From positions 496,001 to 560,000 of the forward strand of contig JBALVI010000002.1 in assembly GCA_036961205.1 (NCBI GenBank): a DNA stretch of 64,000 bases, in the 5' to 3' direction. Numbering within the stretch: position 1 is the first letter of the stretch; each line of letters starts with the position of its first letter. This DNA is from CALJFL01 sp036961205. Lineage in GTDB: Bacteria; Pseudomonadota; Gammaproteobacteria; Pseudomonadales; Halieaceae. Of the stretch, positions 42,367-51,317 are shown in pieces. A model generated the notes under the pieces. That model had not been told where the DNA came from, made no database searches, and saw only the letters and a program-made list of their open reading frames with translations. The position numbers were made by a program, and so were the translations under genes.

Positions 42367-44406
42367 TCAGTGTACGTCTTTCCAGTATTCGCGATTAAGT
42401 AACCAGGTAAACACGAAAAACAGCAGAATAAACAGCAGCACATAAACTCCAATGCGCTTGCGGTCTTTGGCCATGGGCTCCGAGGTATATGCCAGGAAGT
42501 TTACCAAGTCGTACATGGCCGAATCGAACTCCTCTGGATTCATCTGACCGGCTTCAGCAATAGTAAACTGGCCACAAGGGTCATTGAGAATATCTTCGCC
42601 CGTGAGCGGGTCGCGTTTGACCCCGCCATTGGCGGCAGTCACTGAGCCCATTGCGCACTCTTGCATACCCTGCAGCTCTAACAGCACGTGAGGCATCCCC
42701 ACGTCCTTGAATACTTTGTTGTTCACCCCGTACGGACGGGAATTATCTTTGTAAAAGGTACGCAGATAAGTATACAGCCATTCCGGCTGTCTGGCCCGGG
42801 ACACCAGTGTGAGATCGGGGGGAGCAGCGCCAAACCAGATCTTGGCGTTGGTGTCGTCCATCGAATTTTCCATCAATGAACCGATCTTAATATTGGGGTC
42901 GAACATTAAATTTGCCACAAACAAGTCTTCGGGAATACCCAAATCCTCAGCCACCCGGTTATAGCGCGAGTACTGCAGCGAATGACAGCCCATACAGTAG
43001 TTCATGTACAAGCCGGCTCCGTTTTGAAGTGACGCCATATTGTGAGGGTCAACGTCTATATCATCGCATGGCATAGAGCCGCAGTTGAAAGAGGATTCGG
43101 CACCCACCGCCTTCAGCGGCAAAATAGTAAGTGCCAAAATCAGCGCCAAGCCGGCCATGCTACCCCAGAATCCAATTCCACCATCCATAGTGACCCGTTC
43201 CGGCACTGGCTTGGTTTTATCCATCGTTGACCAGATTGGCATTAACAGGAAGAACCCGAAGTAAATGATGGAGCAGATCTGCGCCAGCAAGGTTCTCTCA
43301 GGTGTCGGGCTCCTGACACCCAGCACGCCCAGAATCAGGAAGCAGGCTACAAAGATAATCAACATCGCCTTGTTAATGTTGCCACGATAGCGCCAGGACT
43401 TGACCGGGCTGCGATCCAACCAGGGCAACATAAAGGGAATCGCCACGGAGGCTGCGAAGGCCACGAAACCCCAGAACTTATCCGGCACGGCTCGCAGCAC
43501 CGAGTAAAACGGTGTGAAGTACCAAACCGGGGCAATATGCGCCGGCGTCTTAAGGCTGTTAGCCTCTTCGAAGTTGGCAAATTCCAGGAAGTAACCGCCC
43601 ATCTCCGGCATGAAGAAAATCACCCCGCAAAAGATAAACAGGAATACGGCTATCGCTTGTAAATCGTGTACCGAGTAATAAGGGTGGAACGCCACGCCAT
43701 CCAACGGAATGCCGTCTGGCCCTTTGTGCTTTTTGATCTCTACGCCATCGGGATTGTTTGAACCCACCTCGTGTAGTGCAAGCAGGTGCAAAACAACCAG
43801 CGCCAACAGCACGATAGGCAGAGCTACAACGTGCAGGGCAAAAAAGCGATTCAGCGTGATCCCCGAAATCAGGTAATCACCGCGGATCCAGGTGACGATA
43901 TCTTCGCCAAACACCGGAATTGCGCCAAACAGGGAGATAATCACCTGCGCTCCCCAGTAAGACATCTGTCCCCAGGGCAGCACGTAACCGACAAACGCTT
44001 CCGCCATTAACACCACGAAGATCAGCATGCCAAAAATCCAGATCAGCTCTCGAGGCTTTTTATAAGACCCATAGAGCATAGCGCGGAACATATGCAGATA
44101 TATCACCATAAAAAACGCAGATGCGCCGGTGGAGTGCATGTAGCGAAGGATCCAGCCGTAATCGACGTCGCGCATGATGTACTCGACGGAGGCAAAGGCA
44201 CCTTCCTGACTTGGGGTGTAGCTCATGGTGAGCCAGATCCCGGTCAGCAATTGGTTGACCAGCACTATCAGCGCCAGTACACCAAAGAAATACCAAAAAT
44301 TGAAATTCTTGGGCGCATAATACTGGCCCATATGGGTATTCCAGGCCCGCATAATTGGCAGTCGGGCATCAACCCAGTCGCGCAGGCCTATTAGCATATT
44401 GTTCAT
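42367..44406 (-). CDS. petBC: fused cytochrome b / cytochrome c1 of the bc1 complex
   Basis: 679 residues in one frame where most gammaproteobacteria have separate petB and petC. Residues about 1-415 are cytochrome b: eight or nine helices, heme-ligating histidines in HSTGASAFFMVIYLHMFRA and LHVVALPIVLLALVVLHLLA, and the quinol-site PEWY-type loop seen as APVWYFTPFYSVLRAVP (PVWY). A hydrophobic signal-like helix (about 420-440) ending AVGA leads to cytochrome c1: heme c site YCMGCHSLQYSRYN, APPDLTLVSRARQPEWLYTY, and a C-terminal anchor helix. The Bradyrhizobium FbcH precursor has this plan and is cleaved to give two subunits; the same is expected here after VGA. The complex moves electrons from ubiquinol to cytochrome c. 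Confidence 0.93.
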   Translation of the reverse strand: MNNMLIGLRDWVDARLPIMRAWNTHMGQYYAPKNFNFWYFFGVLALIVLVNQLLTGIWLTMSYTPSQEGAFASVEYIMRDVDYGWILRYMHSTGASAFFMVIYLHMFRAMLYGSYKKPRELIWIFGMLIFVVLMAEAFVGYVLPWGQMSYWGAQVIISLFGAIPVFGEDIVTWIRGDYLISGITLNRFFALHVVALPIVLLALVVLHLLALHEVGSNNPDGVEIKKHKGPDGIPLDGVAFHPYYSVHDLQAIAVFLFIFCGVIFFMPEMGGYFLEFANFEEANSLKTPAHIAPVWYFTPFYSVLRAVPDKFWGFVAFAASVAIPFMLPWLDRSPVKSWRYRGNINKAMLIIFVACFLILGVLGVRSPTPERTLLAQICSIIYFGFFLLMPIWSTMDKTKPVPERVTMDGGIGFWGSMAGLALILALTILPLKAVGAESSFNCGSMPCDDIDVDPHNMASLQNGAGLYMNYCMGCHSLQYSRYNRVAEDLGIPEDLFVANLMFDPNIKIGSLMENSMDDTNAKIWFGAAPPDLTLVSRARQPEWLYTYLRTFYKDNSRPYGVNNKVFKDVGMPHVLLELQGMQECAMGSVTAANGGVKRDPLTGEDILNDPCGQFTIAEAGQMNPEEFDSAMYDLVNFLAYTSEPMAKDRKRIGVYVLLFILLFFVFTWLLNREYWKDVH

Positions 44407-45002
44407 CAGACTGCCTCCGTGTCCACGCCGATTACAAGTACGTTGTCACCCTCAAACGAATAGGGAGGCACCACCAGATTGGCAGAAGCCGGCACACCGT
44501 TGTAGACACGTCCCGCAAGATCGAATTTTGATCCGTGGCAGGGACAAAAGAACCCACCAATCCAACCTTCGGCGGCAAATTCTGTTGGACCGACTTCAGG
44601 ACGAAACTTTGGCGCGCAACCCAGATGAGTACACAAGCCCACTATCACCAGGAGTTCGGGACGGAGAGCTCGACCATCGCCCTCAACATACGCTGGCTGG
44701 TCAGAATTCATCGAGGCTGGATCTTTGAGTTCATCATTCAGCGAGGGCAGAGCCTCTAGCTGAGCTGCGGTACGATGCATAACGTAAACCGGCATACCGC
44801 GCCACTCGACCACAATCATCTGACCGGGTTCGAGCTTACCAACATCTTGCTTGACCGGCGCACCGGCCGCTTTCGCCTTCGCAGAGGGGTTCCATGAGCC
44901 TACAAACGGCACCGCGATCCCCACCACACCGGCCACACCAACTGCACTGGTGGCGGCGGTAAGAAAACGTCTCCTGCCGGAGTTTACGCCATCGCTACTC
45001 AT
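44406..45002 (-). CDS. petA: ubiquinol-cytochrome c reductase Rieske iron-sulfur subunit
   Basis: 198 residues from the ATG at 45002, which has a GGGGAGA ribosome-binding site; the longer frame is spurious. A Tat-type N-terminus (SGRRRFLTAATSAVGVAG) leads to a membrane anchor. The [2Fe-2S] ligands are CTHLGC and CPCHGS, with GSKFDLAGRVYNG following. It accepts an electron from ubiquinol and hands it to cytochrome c1. Its stop overlaps the start of the fused cytochrome b-c1 gene by 1 bp, so the complex is made from one operon. Confidence 0.96.
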   Translation of the reverse strand: MSSDGVNSGRRRFLTAATSAVGVAGVVGIAVPFVGSWNPSAKAKAAGAPVKQDVGKLEPGQMIVVEWRGMPVYVMHRTAAQLEALPSLNDELKDPASMNSDQPAYVEGDGRALRPELLVIVGLCTHLGCAPKFRPEVGPTEFAAEGWIGGFFCPCHGSKFDLAGRVYNGVPASANLVVPPYSFEGDNVLVIGVDTEAV

Positions 45003-45077
45003 CTGAATCTCCCCTGAATTTCGGATCGACCTGTCTTTTTTCCGGTCGTTCTGGCTGGACTTTACGAAATGCGGCAA

Positions 45078-45106
45078 ATGGTAATGATTTTGCCCTGTTG
45101 TTACAA
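45078..45106 (-). promoter_or_regulatory. candidate sigma-70 promoter of petA-petBC
   Basis: On the minus strand, TTGTAA (45101-45106) and TACCAT (45078-45083) are 17 bases apart, giving a leader of about 70 bases before petA. Confidence 0.45.
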
Positions 45107-45175
45107 GGAAAACGCCTTGATTTCACTGCCTTTTTTCGTGGCTAGGCGCTGAAGTTTAGACCATTCGAAGGCCAT

Positions 45176-45210
45176 AAAAAAACGCCCGCCCTGGGATCGG
45201 GTCGGACGTT
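45176..45210 (-). terminator. rho-independent terminator of rplM-rpsI
   Basis: On the minus strand the arms AACGTCCG and CGGGCGTT (one G-T pair) form an 8-bp stem with a GC-rich upper part, followed by a run of seven T residues. It lies about 50 bases beyond the rpsI stop. Confidence 0.85.
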
Positions 45211-45258
45211 TTCCAAAGCTTGTAGAGTCCCGCAATGCGGGACCCGGAAGCACCCTGA

Positions 45259-45651
45259 TTAGCGCTTGGAGAACTGAGGACGCTTACGCGCTTTGCGCAA
45301 ACCAACTTTCTTCCGCTCAACCTGACGCGCGTCGCGTGTCACATAGCCCGCTGCTCGCAGAGAGCCGCGCAGGGACTCGTCATACTGCAGTAAGGCGCGA
45401 GTAATACCGTGGCGAATTGCGCCGGCTTGACCGAAACTACCGCCACCCTCAACCGTTATATTAATATCAAACTTGTCATTTAATTCAACGAGTTCGAGTG
45501 GTTGACGCACGATCATCCTGGCCACTTCACGACCAAAGTACTCGTCCAGTGTACGCTTATTGACGGTGATTGCGCCGCCGCCATTTTTGAGGAACACACG
45601 TGCCGTTGATGTCTTACGACGGCCTGTTCCATAATATTGAGTAGCTGACAT
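45259..45651 (-). CDS. rpsI: 30S ribosomal protein S9
   Basis: 130 residues, the standard length. Begins MSATQYYGTGRRKTSTARVF and ends with the basic RKARKRPQFSKR tail whose terminal Lys-Arg reaches the P-site tRNA anticodon. Conserved GQAGAIRHGITRAL and RDARQVERKKVGLRKAR strings are intact. Encoded 15 bp after rplM in the usual two-gene operon. Confidence 0.98.
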   Translation of the reverse strand: MSATQYYGTGRRKTSTARVFLKNGGGAITVNKRTLDEYFGREVARMIVRQPLELVELNDKFDINITVEGGGSFGQAGAIRHGITRALLQYDESLRGSLRAAGYVTRDARQVERKKVGLRKARKRPQFSKR

Positions 45652-45666
45652 AAATAGTATTATCCG

Positions 45667-46095
45667 TTAGATATTCAGTGCTTGCGGTTGCTGTGCAGTG
45701 TGTGGGTGCTCGGTGCCCGCATACACTTTCAGCTTCCGAAACATGGCGCGACCCAGAGGGTTACGCGGCAACATACCCTTGACTGCCTTCTGCAGAACCC
45801 TTTCAGGGGCTTTATCAATCAATTTCTCAAATGAAATTGATTTTAAGCCACCAGGATAGCCGCTGTGAGCGTGGTACATTTTATCGGAGGCCTTGGCGCC
45901 AGTTACCCGAATTTTTTCCGCGTTAACAACCACGATGTAATCGCCGGTGTCGACATGGGGGGTATATTCGGCCTTATGCTTACCGCGTAAACGGTGCGCA
46001 ATCTCGCTGGCCAACCTACCCAGAGTCTTATCAGCAGCGTCTACCACGAACCAGTCGCGGGACACTTGTTCAGCCTTGGCACTAAAAGTTTTCAT
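45667..46095 (-). CDS. rplM: 50S ribosomal protein L13
   Basis: 142 residues from the ATG at 46095 (MKTFSAKAEQVSRDWFVVDA), preceded by AGAGG; the upstream extension is not conserved. GDYIVVVNAEKIRVTGAKA, HSGYPGGLKS and GMLPRNPLGRAMFRKLKVYA are universal L13 motifs. L13 is an early-assembling large-subunit protein. A small TTGGA/TCCAA hairpin (46109-46122) lies just before the ribosome-binding site; leader-mediated autocontrol by L13 is known in E. coli, but a link to this hairpin is only a suggestion. Confidence 0.98.
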   Translation of the reverse strand: MKTFSAKAEQVSRDWFVVDAADKTLGRLASEIAHRLRGKHKAEYTPHVDTGDYIVVVNAEKIRVTGAKASDKMYHAHSGYPGGLKSISFEKLIDKAPERVLQKAVKGMLPRNPLGRAMFRKLKVYAGTEHPHTAQQPQALNI

Positions 46096-46136
46096 CAATA
46101 ACCGCCTCTTGGAGGGCTCCAATTTCAAGGACGCGA

Positions 46137-46165
46137 ATACTACTCAAAGCACTGCCCCTTTTCAA
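46137..46165 (-). promoter_or_regulatory. sigma-70 promoter of rplM-rpsI
   Basis: On the minus strand TTGAAA (46160-46165) and TAGTAT (46137-46142) are separated by exactly 17 bases. The start site near 46130 gives a leader of about 35 bases. Confidence 0.65.
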
Positions 46166-46276
46166 GGTTAAAAAGGAATATAAATTCTGGGCCTGGGGTC
46201 GGCCGCCAATGCGGCGACCCCGATACCGCCAATTACTCCTGAGAACCCTATACCTAGTGGGTTTCGGAGCCTATGG

Positions 46277-47404
46277 CTACGGTTTATGCTCCCTGCCCAG
46301 ATACTCGTAAGACTGCATCTCCTGCAACCGCGATATGGTGCGCTGGAACTCGAACTCCAGCTTGCCGCCCTGATAAAGCTCCAGCAGCGGCAAGGCAGCT
46401 GCCAGCACCAGTTTGACGTTGCGGTCGTAGAATTCGTCAACCAGACTAATAAACCGCCTCGCCTGGTCGTCCTTGTCCACGCCCAGGGCAGGCACACCGG
46501 AAATTAGCACGGCGTGGAAGTCTCTGGCCAATTCAATGTAGTCATTCTGCGATCGTGGCCCATCACAGAGTTCGTCAAAGTCGAACCAGCCCACGTCGTC
46601 GGCGACCCGTCTGCAGGTTATGTATCGGCCATTGATCTCCAGCCTTTCCCAATGCTTACCCTGCTCAGGAGCGAGACGCTCAAAGCTGTCTTGCAGGCTG
46701 GCATCGGCCTGCTGGTCTAGCGGATAGTGGTACAACTCGGCCTGCTGCAGTGTGCGCAGGCGATAATCGACCCCGGCGTCGACGTTCACGACTTCCGTGT
46801 ATTTTTCGATCAATGCTATCGCCGGCAAAAAGCGCTGTCGTTGTAGGCCGTTATTGTACAAGTTCTCAGGCACGATATTCGACGTGGCCACCAAGGTCAC
46901 CCCCCGCTTGAACAGGCCCTCCATAAGACCACCCAGGATCATGGCATCGGCAATATCGGTGACAAAAAACTCGTCGAAGCAGATAACACGCGCTTCGGCT
47001 GCGATGCGGTCCGCTACGATTTCCAGCGGGTTTTTCTGGCCCTCAAGCGTTGCCAATTCGGTGTGTACCCGACGCATGAAGCGGTGAAAATGGACTCGCA
47101 TCTTGCGCTCAAAAGGCAGGCAATCGTGGAATGTATCAACCAGGTAGGTTTTACCTCGGCCAACCCCACCCCAGAAGTATAGGCCTCGCTCCGGCTCTGG
47201 TGGCTGGTGTCGCCATTTCCGCCAAAGGCTGGCCAGTCTGCCACCAGACTCCCCGCTAGCCTGCAGGCGCTCGTAGAGGTCCTGCAGCAGCGATACAGCG
47301 TGCTCCTGTGCCGGATCGGGAGAGAAGTCTGCACGCTGCAGGTCCTCCTGATAGCGCTGCCAGGGGGTTTGTGGTCGACTACTCAAGGGCGCTGCCGTAT
47401 CCAT
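46277..47404 (-). CDS. zapE: AFG1-like ATPase ZapE
   Basis: 375 residues. P-loop ATPase of the AFG1/LACE1 family; E. coli ZapE associates with the Z ring and affects constriction under low oxygen. Walker A is GLYFWGGVGRGKTYLVDTF (about residues 76-94), Walker B in RVICFDEFFVTDIADAMIL, sensor in VTLVATSNIVPENLY, and the arginine-finger region in RRFISLVDEFYDRNVKLV. Monocistronic; next to rplM-rpsI and divergent from zapG, as in E. coli and Pseudomonas. Confidence 0.94.
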   Translation of the reverse strand: MDTAAPLSSRPQTPWQRYQEDLQRADFSPDPAQEHAVSLLQDLYERLQASGESGGRLASLWRKWRHQPPEPERGLYFWGGVGRGKTYLVDTFHDCLPFERKMRVHFHRFMRRVHTELATLEGQKNPLEIVADRIAAEARVICFDEFFVTDIADAMILGGLMEGLFKRGVTLVATSNIVPENLYNNGLQRQRFLPAIALIEKYTEVVNVDAGVDYRLRTLQQAELYHYPLDQQADASLQDSFERLAPEQGKHWERLEINGRYITCRRVADDVGWFDFDELCDGPRSQNDYIELARDFHAVLISGVPALGVDKDDQARRFISLVDEFYDRNVKLVLAAALPLLELYQGGKLEFEFQRTISRLQEMQSYEYLGREHKP

Positions 47405-47537
47405 GATGATGAGATTGCGGTCACTTTACCCAGCGACCCCGGACTTGGCAACGCCAGAACCACAGCAAATCTATTGTCCGCAAGACATTAGGGTTATACT
47501 TGCAGCCTGTTTTTTTAAAGTTGGAGAGAACGTTCTC

Positions 47538-48008
47538 GTGTATAGCCCTTCCATTCTCATATCACTTGCCGCTGCACTGCTGGTGGGAATAATCGCAGGC
47601 GTTTTTTTTGGCCGCCGAAGCTCAAAAGATAGCCAGCGTTATCGCGAGGTTGAGCGTAAGCTCGACCAGGTCATGCAGGATAAGAAGTCTTTTGAGGATG
47701 AGGTCGGCGATCACTTTGCCGATACCGCCAAGCTACTCAACAACCTGACGGAGAGTTATCGCGACGTGCACAGCCATCTGGCTGCGGGCGCTGCAAGACT
47801 GTGCGAAGGCGCTAGCCCGCTAGCTCTCAGCCAGGCGGACGCTGACGCAGACCCCACCGTAATCCCCGAACTACTGGCCGATGTTCAGCCGCCGCTGGAC
47901 TACGCGCCGAAAACCTCTCCAGACGAGAAAGGAATGCTCAATGAGGAGTTCGGCCTGGAGCGCGGCGCACTGAAAATCGAGGAAGAGGAAGCGCCACGAC
48001 CGATATGA
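47538..48008 (+). CDS. zapG: ZapG/YhcB (DUF1043) division-associated membrane protein
   Basis: 156 residues from a GTG at 47538 with GGAGA 10 bases upstream; the longer frame overlaps zapE and lacks family similarity. One N-terminal membrane helix (SILISLAAALLVGIIAGVFF) is followed by a coiled coil (YREVERKLDQVMQDKKSFED) and the conserved HFADTAKLLNNLTESYRDVH segment. The C-terminal third is acidic and variable. In E. coli YhcB links cell wall, lipid synthesis and division. Divergent from zapE. Confidence 0.9.
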   Translation: MYSPSILISLAAALLVGIIAGVFFGRRSSKDSQRYREVERKLDQVMQDKKSFEDEVGDHFADTAKLLNNLTESYRDVHSHLAAGAARLCEGASPLALSQADADADPTVIPELLADVQPPLDYAPKTSPDEKGMLNEEFGLERGALKIEEEEAPRPI

Positions 48009-48770
48009 TCAGACCGGGTTATCGATATCGATGAACCGATGTTCCAGGCCAAAAATAGTGGCCGCCGCCTCTCCTACCGCCTGAACCCCATAGCGTTCTG
48101 TCGCGTGATGACCAGCGGCAATGAATTGAATAGCTTCTTCGCGAGCAATATGGACCGTTTGCTCCGAGACCTCCCCGGTAATAAACACATCTGCACCGGC
48201 AGTAACAGCAGCCTCGATATAGCCCTGCGCTGCCCCGGTACACCAGGCGATACGCTGAACGGTCGCCTGCTCTTCGCCGATAGACAAAGGAGATCGCCCG
48301 GTGAACTCAGCGATCCGCTGCAACAGAGCGGCCAATGTCATCGGTTCGGGAAGACTGCCAATGTTACCCACGCTATCCGCATCCGATGGATCGAGAAGCT
48401 CCTGCACCTCCACACCCAGCAAACGGCCAAAGCAGGCGTTGTTACCCAGGGTTGGATGTGCATCCAGCGGCAGGTGATAGGCTAGCAGACTTACGTCATT
48501 AGCCAGCAGGGTCGCCAGGCGTCTGCGCTTCATACCAGAAATTATCGGGCTCTCTCCCTGCCAGAAGTATCCATGATGCACCAGCACTGCGTCCGCGCCC
48601 CACGCGACAGCAGCATCCAGGAATGCCTGACTGGCCGTCACCCCGGTCGCAAGCCGGGAAACATTTGCCCGCCCTTCAACCTGCAAGCCATTGGGGCAAT
48701 AGTCCTTGAAACGTTGTATCTCGAGGGTACTCTCAAGGTGTGCGACAAGTTCATTGAGTTGGGCGGGCAT
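48009..48770 (-). CDS. NIF3-like dinuclear metal center protein
   Basis: 253 residues, normal for the short bacterial YbgI/NIF3 family. Metal-binding residues appear in DAVLVHHGYFWQGESP, LAYHLPLDAHPTLGNN, FITGEVSEQ and AAGHHATERYGVQA. The fold binds two metal ions; members have been annotated as GTP cyclohydrolase 1 type 2, but the physiological reaction is unsettled. The start MPAQLNELVAHLESTLEIQR is canonical. Convergent with zapG (1 bp apart) and divergent from the protease gene at 48879. Confidence 0.9.
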   Translation of the reverse strand: MPAQLNELVAHLESTLEIQRFKDYCPNGLQVEGRANVSRLATGVTASQAFLDAAVAWGADAVLVHHGYFWQGESPIISGMKRRRLATLLANDVSLLAYHLPLDAHPTLGNNACFGRLLGVEVQELLDPSDADSVGNIGSLPEPMTLAALLQRIAEFTGRSPLSIGEEQATVQRIAWCTGAAQGYIEAAVTAGADVFITGEVSEQTVHIAREEAIQFIAAGHHATERYGVQAVGEAAATIFGLEHRFIDIDNPV

Positions 48771-48878
48771 AGCGTTGAATCCTTTGCTTCAGGCGGCGAG
48801 ACCAGTAAGACCGAACGGCGACTGTCGTTCTCCTGACCATCATATACAATGCAGCCTCAAACAAAAGATCGGGCACTT

Positions 48879-49982
48879 ATGAAAAACAGCTTGAACTTCA
48901 TCACCTGGCCGACAGTAGCGGGCGTGCTGGCGGCACTGCTCATACTTCAGCAGTGGGTGCTGCCTAACCAACAAGCCGCGGACAACTTCCCGGAAGCTGG
49001 ACACAGCTTCAGTCAAGCGGTGAGCCTGGCCACGCCCTCGGTTGTTAATATCTACACCGCCAAGCTCGTAACAACCCGACGTAACCCCATGCTCGAGGAC
49101 TTGTTCTTTCGTAATATGCCTCCGCAGCAACAGCGGCAGAGACTGGAGCGCTCCCTGGGTTCCGGCGTCATCATGACGACACAGGGCCATATTCTCACCA
49201 ACAATCACGTTATCGATGGTGCCGAGCTTATCCAGGTGCTACTCCACGATGGGCGCTCTGCCAAGGCAGTAGTCGTAGGCAAAGATGTAGAATCCGACCT
49301 GGCCGTATTAAAAGTTGAATTAACCAATCTGCAGCCTATTGCCCGCGTAGATTCTGACCAGGCCCGCGTTGGCGATGTTGTTCTGGCCATTGGTAATCCA
49401 CTGGGCTTCGGTCACTCCGTAACACAGGGCATAGTGTCCGCTCTCGGGCGCTTTGGTTTGCATCTCAGTTCCTACGAGAATTACATTCAGACCGACGCCA
49501 GTATCCACCTGGGCAACTCAGGCGGCGCACTGATCGATACTCGCGGACGGTTACTGGGAATTAATACGCTTATTTACACCGGCGCCAATAGAAACCAGGG
49601 AGCAGCTACCGGCATCGGCATCAGCCTAGCTATTCCATCAAACCTGGCGGTATTTGTGATGCAAGACCTCATTGATTATGGAGAGGTCATTCGTGGCTGG
49701 CTGGGTGTCAGCGTAGAACCACTGATGATGGCTGATGGAATCGGCCAGGCCTTAAATGTGACCGCTGTGTCGCCAGATAGCCCGGCGGACAGAGCCGGAG
49801 TTTTACCCGGGGATCTCATTACTCATATCGACAACCAAATAGTGGTGGACGGTCGTCAAACTAAAAATCGTATCGCTCTGTTACGACCCGGCGACAAAAT
49901 CAATGTCACCATTCAGCGCCGCCAACAAACCCTGGATCTTGAAGCGGTCGTTGGGATTCTGCAGGAGTCTCCAGCAATCTAG
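48879..49982 (+). CDS. DegS/AlgW-type periplasmic serine protease
   Basis: 367 residues from the ATG at 48879, preferred because MKNSLNFITWPTVAGVLAAL matches the AlgW/DegS membrane-anchor start; an ATG at 48849 is open. After the anchor comes the trypsin-like domain with catalytic His in ILTNNHVIDGAE, Asp in ESDLAVLKVE, and Ser in IHLGNSGGALIDTRG, then one PDZ domain (about residues 265-360, WLGVSVEPLMM to VVGIL). One PDZ rather than two points to DegS/AlgW, the site-1 protease that cleaves the anti-sigma factor RseA/MucA when porins misfold. In Pseudomonas algW also sits near hisD. Convergent with hisD. Confidence 0.9.
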   Translation: MKNSLNFITWPTVAGVLAALLILQQWVLPNQQAADNFPEAGHSFSQAVSLATPSVVNIYTAKLVTTRRNPMLEDLFFRNMPPQQQRQRLERSLGSGVIMTTQGHILTNNHVIDGAELIQVLLHDGRSAKAVVVGKDVESDLAVLKVELTNLQPIARVDSDQARVGDVVLAIGNPLGFGHSVTQGIVSALGRFGLHLSSYENYIQTDASIHLGNSGGALIDTRGRLLGINTLIYTGANRNQGAATGIGISLAIPSNLAVFVMQDLIDYGEVIRGWLGVSVEPLMMADGIGQALNVTAVSPDSPADRAGVLPGDLITHIDNQIVVDGRQTKNRIALLRPGDKINVTIQRRQQTLDLEAVVGILQESPAI

Positions 49983-49997
49983 GACAGCGGCAAGTGC

Positions 49998-51317
49998 TCA
50001 GGTTTTCTCTGCCAGGCGCAGCTCTGCGCTGCGAGCGTGAGCCGTAAGGTGTTCTCCGCGCGCCAGTACCGAGGCTATTTTACCGAGCTCAGACACTCCC
50101 TGCTTACTGCACATGATAATCGAGCTGCGCTTCTGGAAATCATAAACCCCCAGCGGGGAAGAAAACCTTGCAGTACCCGAGGTTGGCAAAACATGGTTAG
50201 GCCCGGCGCAGTAATCACCCAAAGCTTCAGACGTATACCGGCCCATAAATACCGCACCGGCGTGTTCGACATCCGCTAACAAGGACTCTGGATCCGCCAC
50301 AGAAAGCTCAAGATGTTCGGGTGCGATCTGGTTACTAATTTTTATCGCGTCTGCCAGATCCCGGGTCTTTATCAGCGCCCCGCGGGCCATCAGTGATGCT
50401 TCGATAATACCCGCTCGCTCCATGGTAGGGAGCAGTCGCTGGATACTTGAAACAACAGCATCGAGGAAGGATTGATCCGGGCAGAGTAGTATCGCCTGGG
50501 CGTTTTCATCGTGCTCGGCCTGAGAAAAAAGATCCATCGCAATCCAGTCTGGATCGGTGGAGCCATCACAGATAATAAGAATTTCAGATGGCCCGGCTAT
50601 CATATCGATACCCACCTGGCCAAAGACCTGGCGCTTGGCAGTGGCCACATAAATATTGCCAGGCCCGACAATTTTGTCGACCGCCGGAATCGTTTCAGTA
50701 CCGTAGGCAAGCGCCGCTACTGCCTGCGCTCCTCCCAGTGTGAATACCCGGTCGACACCCGCAATTTGAGCCGCGGCAAGCACCATATCGCTGAGCTGTC
50801 CATCGGGAGCCGGGACTACCATTACAATCTCGTCGACACCCGCTACACGCGCCGGCAGTGCATTCATAAGGACCGAGGATGGATAGCTCGCTTTGCCGCC
50901 TGGCACATAAATACCAACCCGTGACAAAGCAGTAATTTTCTGCCCCAACAGGTTGCCGCCCTCATCATTATACTGCCAGCTCTGCTGCACCTGATGCTGG
51001 TGAAAACTGGTGATTCTGGCTGCAGCGTCTTCCAGAGCCTGTCGCTGATCGCTGTCGATCGCCTGCAACGCGTCGTTCAATCTTTGAGCAGAAATTTCCA
51101 GCTCGGCTACCGAACCGGCAACCAAACGATCGAATCTGCCGGTATAGTCCAATAGAGCCTGATCACCTCGGCGGCGAACATCGGCGAGGATGGCCGTAAC
51201 CGTTTCAGTCACAGAGTCGCTCAGGTCATCTTCCCAGGCTGTCAGCGCCTGCAATTGATCTTCGAAATCAGCGCCCTGGGAATCCAGTCGCAGTATGCTC
51301 AAGTCGGCTGAGGTCAC
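49998..51317 (-). CDS. hisD: histidinol dehydrogenase
   Basis: 439 residues. Zinc- and NAD-dependent oxidation of L-histidinol to L-histidine. Seen: GQKITALSRVGIYVPGGKAS, GGAQAVAALAYGTETIPAVD, KIVGPGNIYVATAKRQVFG, DMIAGPSEILI, LFSQAEHDENAQAIL (catalytic Glu and His zinc ligand), APEHLELSV and YCAGPNHVLPTSGTARF. All active-site motifs are intact. Overlaps hisG by 4 bp. hisC, which often follows in Pseudomonas, is absent here; the protease gene converges instead. Confidence 0.97.
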   Translation of the reverse strand: MTSADLSILRLDSQGADFEDQLQALTAWEDDLSDSVTETVTAILADVRRRGDQALLDYTGRFDRLVAGSVAELEISAQRLNDALQAIDSDQRQALEDAAARITSFHQHQVQQSWQYNDEGGNLLGQKITALSRVGIYVPGGKASYPSSVLMNALPARVAGVDEIVMVVPAPDGQLSDMVLAAAQIAGVDRVFTLGGAQAVAALAYGTETIPAVDKIVGPGNIYVATAKRQVFGQVGIDMIAGPSEILIICDGSTDPDWIAMDLFSQAEHDENAQAILLCPDQSFLDAVVSSIQRLLPTMERAGIIEASLMARGALIKTRDLADAIKISNQIAPEHLELSVADPESLLADVEHAGAVFMGRYTSEALGDYCAGPNHVLPTSGTARFSSPLGVYDFQKRSSIIMCSKQGVSELGKIASVLARGEHLTAHARSAELRLAEKT

